Below are positions 58,050-64,000 of a DNA stretch of 64,000 bases, piece by piece. The position numbers and the translations under genes are program-made. Source of the DNA: Struthio camelus. Taxonomy: Eukaryota > Chordata > Aves > Struthioniformes > Struthionidae. The notes beneath the pieces were generated by a model. It was not told where the DNA came from. It saw nothing but the letters and a program-made list of their open reading frames with translations, and ran no database searches. Position 1 is the stretch's first letter, and each line of letters begins with the position of its first letter. Where the stretch lies: the NCBI RefSeq assembly GCF_040807025.1, contig NC_090964.1, positions 10,812,214 through 10,876,213 of the forward strand, given 5' to 3'.

Positions 58050-58700
58050 CATCTCTGGGACTGGCGACTGAGCTGGACACAAAGTGATCCTGCCGCCCGC
58101 AACGGGCACCGGAGCCGTCTGGGGCCGGGGCGGGCTGGTCCGGGGAGCTGGCCGAAACGCCGCCGCGCTGCTCCGAGGGAAATTCCAAGCTGCTGGGCTC
58201 CCGCTCCCTCGCAAAGGCAGGGCAGGGCCGGCGCTTCCCGCGGAGCCCAGTCCCCTCCCGCGCTCGAATGCTGCCTGGGAGGGTGTATCTCCGGTGCTGC
58301 GCCCGTGGCGAGCCCGCTGCCCGGACAGGGTGGCGGCAGACCCTCGCGATGGGGCGGAGAGCCGGGGAGCGGGAGCCTCCGCAGCCCTCCCAGCACAGAG
58401 CGAGTTAGGGCACCCTGGAGCGTTGCTGTCGCCCACGGGAATGGCCGATTCCCTTCCGTTCTCCCAAGTTTTCAGTCTCTATCCCATCCTGCGGCAGCAA
58501 GGTCCATGGGAAAAAAGCGCTAAAAAAGGACAACGTATCATCCGTTACAAAACACACTTGGAGCCGGCCAGGTGCCGGGCAGAGCCGGTGCGGCTCCCGC
58601 ACGGAGGAGGCTGCAGCCCCGACCGCGTGGAGCTGGACGCCTCGCTCGGCTCCAGAGCTGCCGCCGGAACAATGTCCCGCTTCACTTTGGGAAATGACTG
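58050..58700. promoter_or_regulatory. CpG-rich block upstream of RSPO1
   Basis: GC- and CpG-rich segment 0.7-1.3 kb upstream of the RSPO1 start codon on the minus strand. It is a candidate for the RSPO1 promoter or a leader exon; a further CpG-rich block lies at about 58.95-59.75 kb. Neither shows a recognisable coding exon, so the role is inferred from position. Confidence 0.4.
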
Positions 58701-58859
58701 TGGAGGTGATTTTTCTGTGGATTGTGCGGCTGGGAGCGGAGGAAGTGAGACTTCCAGGCTGAGCAGAAAGCTCTGACACAGCAAGCCGGGGGCATGCGCT
58801 GCTTTATGCAGCTGGCAAAGCAAAGCCCCGCCAACTGCTGCCATTGTGTGGGAATAAAG

Positions 58860-61800
58860 GCGACAACATTCACTCTGGGAGGTCAGATGAAACAGAAAAT
58901 AGTTTTAATCCCTTTATAATAACTATGCAATCGCTGATGCCCCAAATGGCCGGTGCAGATGGTGCTGGAACGTGGCCCGGCTGCGGCCCCGCGCTGGCTG
59001 CAGGGCGAGAGGGGCCGGGTCCTCCTGCCGGCTGGGTGCCTGGACCCGCTCCCACGAGGGTCCCTGCGCCCGCCGAGGCGAAAGGGCCTGGCTCCTGCCG
59101 GAGGTGTAAAACGTCACTGCTCCGTGCAGCCACCTGCCCCGGGCTGTGGTGGTCCCGGCTGCGCTCGCGCTTGTGCAGCCCAGGGCCGCAAGCCGCAGCT
59201 CTGCTGCCGTCCACCGGCACCTCCTGCAGCTCTCAGAGCCGTTGCAGCCAAAAAAAAAGCTCTTTAAATGCAGTAGCTTGATGCAAACCAGGCACTCCCA
59301 AGGCCAGCTCAGGAGCCCACAGTGTGCTATGAGTCCCTTGCACTGGGCTATCGTCTCCCACAGAGGCATCGGGGCACAGCGGGCACGAGGCCGTCCGGCA
59401 AGGAGCTGGGAGAAGCCCTCTCTGCCCCAGCAGAGGCTGCAAGGAGGTTGCAACCAGCAGCAAAATACCCATCTGAAAAGGGCAAACTCTTCCCAAGGAA
59501 ACGTTCCTAACAGCAGCAGCAGTAAGTTGGTGGCCTCTCGACGCGGCTGCTGGAGGAAGACGTGGCCCACGGGTTGCCAGCACGCCGGTGGGTCTCGCTG
59601 CGGGGTGCCCGCGGAGCCGGGCACAGCGGGAGCACCGCGGGGACCCGCGGGCAGGAGGCGCCGACCAGCGCCGGGGCGGCCGCGCACTGCCCGGCTGCTG
59701 CTGACCGCTGCGAGCTGCACCGCAGCGGTGCCGCATGGCCCCGTTCCCCCAAATTAGTGCTCAGAGCTAGCTGAGCTGGAGGGAGCTTCGTGCTTTAATT
59801 GCAGTAGGTGTCCCGGCAAAGCACGCGCTCTCAGGAAGTACATGCTGAACCTGCTCTGGTTCTTCAGTATTTACACAACACTCACAGTTGAGGCAAACTT
59901 TGTTTTCTGTAGAGACAGCAGCAGGAATCGTCTTAGGGAGCAAATACTTCCCCAGCGTGCCAAGAGCCAGCATGAAGCTTATGCCTCAGCTACGGATCCC
60001 CGGCTCTTAGGGCTTGTTCAGCGCAAGGGGCAGGGGAGTACGCTGGGAAAATTAGAGACCACAAACACAGACCGTGTGAACAAATACTTTTCCCCCATTA
60101 TTTCCTGCGTCCTAGCCCAAAGAGAGCCCAGTCCCCCAGCAACAGCTGCTCACCCAGCACCACAAAGCTACCAGCGTCCTCGGCGATGCAAAGCCGGTGG
60201 CAAGATCGGTCACGAGCAAACTTCCCGCGTTTCAAAAGCCCCGCTGCCAGCGCCTGTGTCCGCGCCGTGCCCACGGGAGAGGCTGCAGCGAGAGTCGGGT
60301 TTCCAGCTCTTCCTACCCTCCCCTAGGGACACAGATTATGGTTCTTTACCCTATTGAGACCATCAGTCAAGCTCAGGTTGCTGCAAAAATTTCCAGTCTA
60401 AACATTAGCAGGATTCATGCCATTATCCCATCAACCGGAAGAATTTGGGGTAACCTGAATTGCTCTGAATTCATGTATAGAGAGACCTGGCCCCTACATC
60501 TGAGATGACAGTAAGCCTTGTTTGCAATTCAATCAGGATTAATTGGTCCTTGGGAGCTCCAATACAAACCAGAAAATGTAAACCATCCAGATAATTTACC
60601 ATTAGTCCTCCTACACACAAGGTGAGAAAGACCAACATTATATCTCTGGGATATTTGAGACGTAATCCACAATAACTAAATTGCTGATATATTGCCTCTT
60701 GCCCAATGTATCAAGCTATCAGTAATGTAAACGGGCTCTCCGAAGGTTTACTGAAGCTAGGAGAGAAGGACCAGATGCTTGGGTGAGGACCGGAGGCAGG
60801 ACAAAGTCGGATCACCGCAGCGGCAATAATGAACCCCGTGAGCAGCCCTTGGCCATCCAGGCTGGCTGCCCATAGCCAGCCCAGAGACATCAGCTATGAG
60901 TGTTGGGGAATCTGAGTCTCCAGGACTTAGCGCTAGAGAAATAATTTGAATTGCATCCCTCTATCTGATGTATTTCACCTTGGCAGCCTGTTTTTATGCA
61001 AGGGGAACAGATTCCATAAATTTATTCATTTTTCCAGTTTTGTTTTCAAGTCCTCACATCCCCTTGCTGCAGCATATTTCAAGCTTAGGCTGCTCTGGTT
61101 TTGGTGTGCAGATGATTTGCCGCAGAGCCCCACATCACTGCCAGCACAAGCACGACGCTTAGAGTAGCTGCACAGCATCAGCCCCTGCAACAAAACAATC
61201 AGAATTTGCTTGCGAATAATTTTTGCAATGCTTGCTTAAAATTTACTGGTCTAGTGAAAACTCCCACTGATACCTGCGAAGATGTTTGCAGACAGGAACG
61301 AAGACAAGACAAGGTTTTGCAGATTCCCCAGCCTGCCTTTGTATCCCCTTTCTGTCAGCCCACTGCGTAAGGGCAGCGGTGATTCGAGGCAGCTGGCGGG
61401 GGCAGGAAGAGGAGGAAGAGGAGGAGGAGGAGGAAGTGTCCCAGGTGGACAGCGGGTGGTGTCTCCCCGTCACAGCAGTGGTTTAGGAGCCCCGAGCATG
61501 GCGCACATATGGATGCTGCTGGAGCTGCAGCAACGTCAAAAGAGCATAGCGGCAACGGCTGGTAATTCCTTATTCTTGGGGAAAATCTCCAGGCAGGAGG
61601 CCTCACGCACCTCTGGCTGCCAGAGCCAAGATCCCCCTCCCGTGGTGTGCCGTTCCCTGCGTAGCACCTAGATGGGATGCACCTTGAGCCCTGCATTCGC
61701 GGGCAGGGATTGCTTCCTGCATCTCATTTCATACCTATGACCACATCGAGGTCCCGGCCCCGGGGCGAGAGCCGGCATGGAGCAGAGCCTCCTCGGCCCT

Positions 61801-64000
61801 CTCCGGGCAGGAGCCCGCACACGGGTCTAGCATGCTTCTGGTTGGGACCAGGAGGGAGAGACCAGAGAGGGCGAGGTGGTCCCAGGCCTGGGCAGAAGCT
61901 GCTGCCGAGTTTCTAATGCTCTTTAGGAAAGCCTCCATCTCTTTCGCTCTTTCTAAGGGGTGTTTTCTCTGCTGGTAAAGCAGAGATAGTGCTACCGTGC
62001 CACGTGAGGAGCACTTTGAACACCCTCGCGGAGGAACGTCCCACGCATGCACGGCTTGGTCATCGCCGCGGCCACAGAGTGTCTCACGCACCTCCAGCCA
62101 GCAAACATCTCCCCACATGCACACGCAAAGCCACTTTGTTCTACTTAATCCTTGAAGCAATAAAAGAAGTCTGCATTAAGTCAAATTTCCGAACCAGAAG
62201 GTCTTCATTTGATATTACATCCGAGTGCCAAGTTCTGCAAAATCCCTAACCCATAAACTTCACTGAAAAAAAAAAAAACAAAAAACAATCTGGCAGCAGA
62301 TCTCTCCGCAGCATTGTTGAGGTCTGACTCCTTCCACCGGCTTCTGCGCGGCTGCTCCTGGGATCTGCCGTGACCCCGCTGACGGGGAGCACGCCTCAGC
62401 TCCCTCCGCCCCGCTGCCCTGGCCGCGGTGCCCCCGGTGCCCGGCACGGCTCCGCCGCCAGCTCCGCCGGGCACCGGCTCTTCGGGCTTCCCGCTGCAGC
62501 GCCCGGCGCAGGGGCTCCTCCACGGGCCGCCGAGACCAACAGCGTCGCTGCCATCTCCCTGGGAGCGCTCGTGCTTCTGCGCTGTAAAACATCAGGGAGC
62601 TTTTTACTGGGAGGTTTTCATTCCTCGCTCTTCCTACGTAGGCGGTGCCGTTGGTCCGGATCAAAATGGGAGCACCGAGGCTGTGCAGCCGGCTGCGAGC
62701 GCTGGTGCGCGGCCGAGAGGCCGGCGGTCCTCCTGTCCGCTCCGAACCGCAGGGTACTTCGCACAAAAATCGAGCAGCATCCACAAATGCCCCGAGCCCT
62801 CCCTGCGGTCATGGCTGCGGTACCGCCGAGCAGGCAGCTGCCTGGGGTTAGCTGGGCTCACTAAGGGATCAAGCCTATTTTTATTAGGTGCAGCTTTGTA
62901 TAGTTTTAAACCTTTCTAAAGTTCAGCAACATGCTTACTAAATGCCAACCACTGAGGAAACGCACTAGGACAGTAGCAAGCAAATCAGATTTCAGACCAG
63001 CAATTTCAAACTGGACCAAGTTTCAGACCAAAGCAGGACCAGGTGGGACCGAGAACGTAGCTCTTCCATCAAAAGAGCTTCTAAACAACCCTTAAAAGCC
63101 CCATCGCCATGCAACGATCTTCAGGGATAGATGCAGAGCTGATGCATGCCGTGTAGGGGTGCAAGCCCCACTCTCTGAGACCTGAGAGCATGGGGACCAC
63201 AGTGATCAAGTCCGAAATCAGAAGCAAAACCAGAGCATACTGCTGAAGTACTCATCTTTCCACCCAAGCATGCACCTGTTCTGTGCAATACACGGTTCCC
63301 CTCTCATTTCAGCGTAAATGCCTCCAAACAAGGGCTTACAGCAATGTCATACAATTGACTGTGAATGCACGCTTTCTAAAAGCACATTTCCAGGGCTCAA
63401 GGAGCTCAGCGAGCCACAAACCACTGTGCTAACAAGCTTCTCCAGCCAAAAGCAGAGACAAAGACCAGGGGCTAAGACCCCAAACAGCACCTGAGGTCTT
63501 TGCAGACAGTGTCGTGGTCATGTGCAAAGGAAGCACCTGCCAGGTGCGAGCTTCCTACAAGGTTCCCGGTGCGCTGGCTCTCCCACCGCAGTGCCACCAC
63601 CTTGGGACCCCGAGCCTTGCAGAGCCCCAGAGAGCAGCGCAGCTTTCAGGAGCAGAAGGAAAAACACAACTCAGAAAACTAAACCTCAGCTTTGGGCAGG
63701 ACAGGGAGGTCGGTTAGCGGAAGGCAGTGGGCAGGGATGGCCCGAGTCTTCTCCAGACCAGGCATTGGTGCGAGTTGAGCTGCACGCAAATTTGTATTCT
63801 GGCTCTTGGAGGGGGCTCGCAGCAGCTCTTGCCGCCAGCACAGAGGGATGCTGCTGCTGAGGCAGGATCGGTGCAGAGGGGACCTGGCACCAAGCCCTGG
63901 GGAGCCCAGCGTGAACTGTGCCACCACAAAGAGCGCTGCTAAGCGGTGTCCCCCGTGCATGGACCTTCAGGTTAGATGTCCACTGATGTCCGCTGGCCGT
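58860..64000. other. RSPO1-upstream DNA without a recognisable coding exon
   Basis: Alternates GC-rich blocks (about 58.95-59.75 and 62.33-62.84 kb) with more balanced DNA. Open frames in the GC-rich blocks occur on several strands and frames at once and lack splice-site or similarity support. In human the next gene on this side is AIRIM (C1orf109), then CDCA8; I found no sequence matching either as remembered. Leader exons or enhancers of RSPO1 may lie here. Confidence 0.45.
61402..61436. repeat. Purine-rich GGA/GAAGAG simple repeat
   Basis: Imperfect GGA and GGAAGA repeats on the plus strand. The minus strand reads as poly-Ser in an unsupported frame. Confidence 0.8.

Noticed and set aside
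62260-62850. Possible coding exon in the CpG-rich block near the right edge
   Set aside because: Several frames on both strands are open at once, none has flanking splice sites that chain to another exon, and no protein was recognised.

Overview
This is vertebrate nuclear DNA, most likely from a bird. All recognised genes are split by GT-AG introns, promoters sit in very GC-rich CpG islands, interspersed repeats are sparse, several introns are only 70-190 bp, and G/C homopolymer runs are frequent, as on avian microchromosomes. The recognised gene order and orientation, MEAF6(-) SNIP1(-) DNALI1(+) GNL2(-) RSPO1(-), is the same as on human 1p34.3. A crocodilian or turtle is not excluded.

Region by region: 1-4.8 kb has no recognisable coding exon but ends in a plus-strand poly(A) signal that faces a minus-strand one about 50 bp away. 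At 7.06-8.10 kb, in a CpG island, four minus-strand exons in compatible phase (a possible fifth lies at 9.1 kb) form a coiled-coil gene I do not recognise. I recall no mammalian gene at this position. MEAF6 runs from 19.0 to 11.5 kb (8 coding exons, including a 30-nt micro-exon). SNIP1 (4 exons) and DNALI1 (5 exons) diverge from a 232-bp bidirectional promoter at 25.0-25.3 kb. DNALI1 converges with GNL2 (16 exons, 43.9-30.4 kb). About 6 kb of AT-rich intergenic DNA separates the GNL2 promoter from the 3' end of RSPO1 (5 coding exons, 57.4-50.8 kb). The last 6-7 kb holds GC-rich RSPO1-upstream DNA without a recognisable coding exon.

The genes are mostly unrelated neighbours: chromatin acetylation (MEAF6), RNA processing and signalling (SNIP1), ciliary motility (DNALI1), 60S ribosome assembly (GNL2) and Wnt potentiation (RSPO1). 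All five recognised reading frames assemble cleanly: MEAF6 203 or 193 aa, SNIP1 378 aa, DNALI1 253 aa, GNL2 720 aa, RSPO1 260 aa. No internal stop or frameshift was found. I saw no intact mobile element, tRNA, rRNA or CRISPR array, and no convincing retrovirus copy.

Exon borders were placed by eye from splice consensus plus remembered human protein sequences. UTR ends, promoters, regulatory motifs and conserved-element calls are inference.
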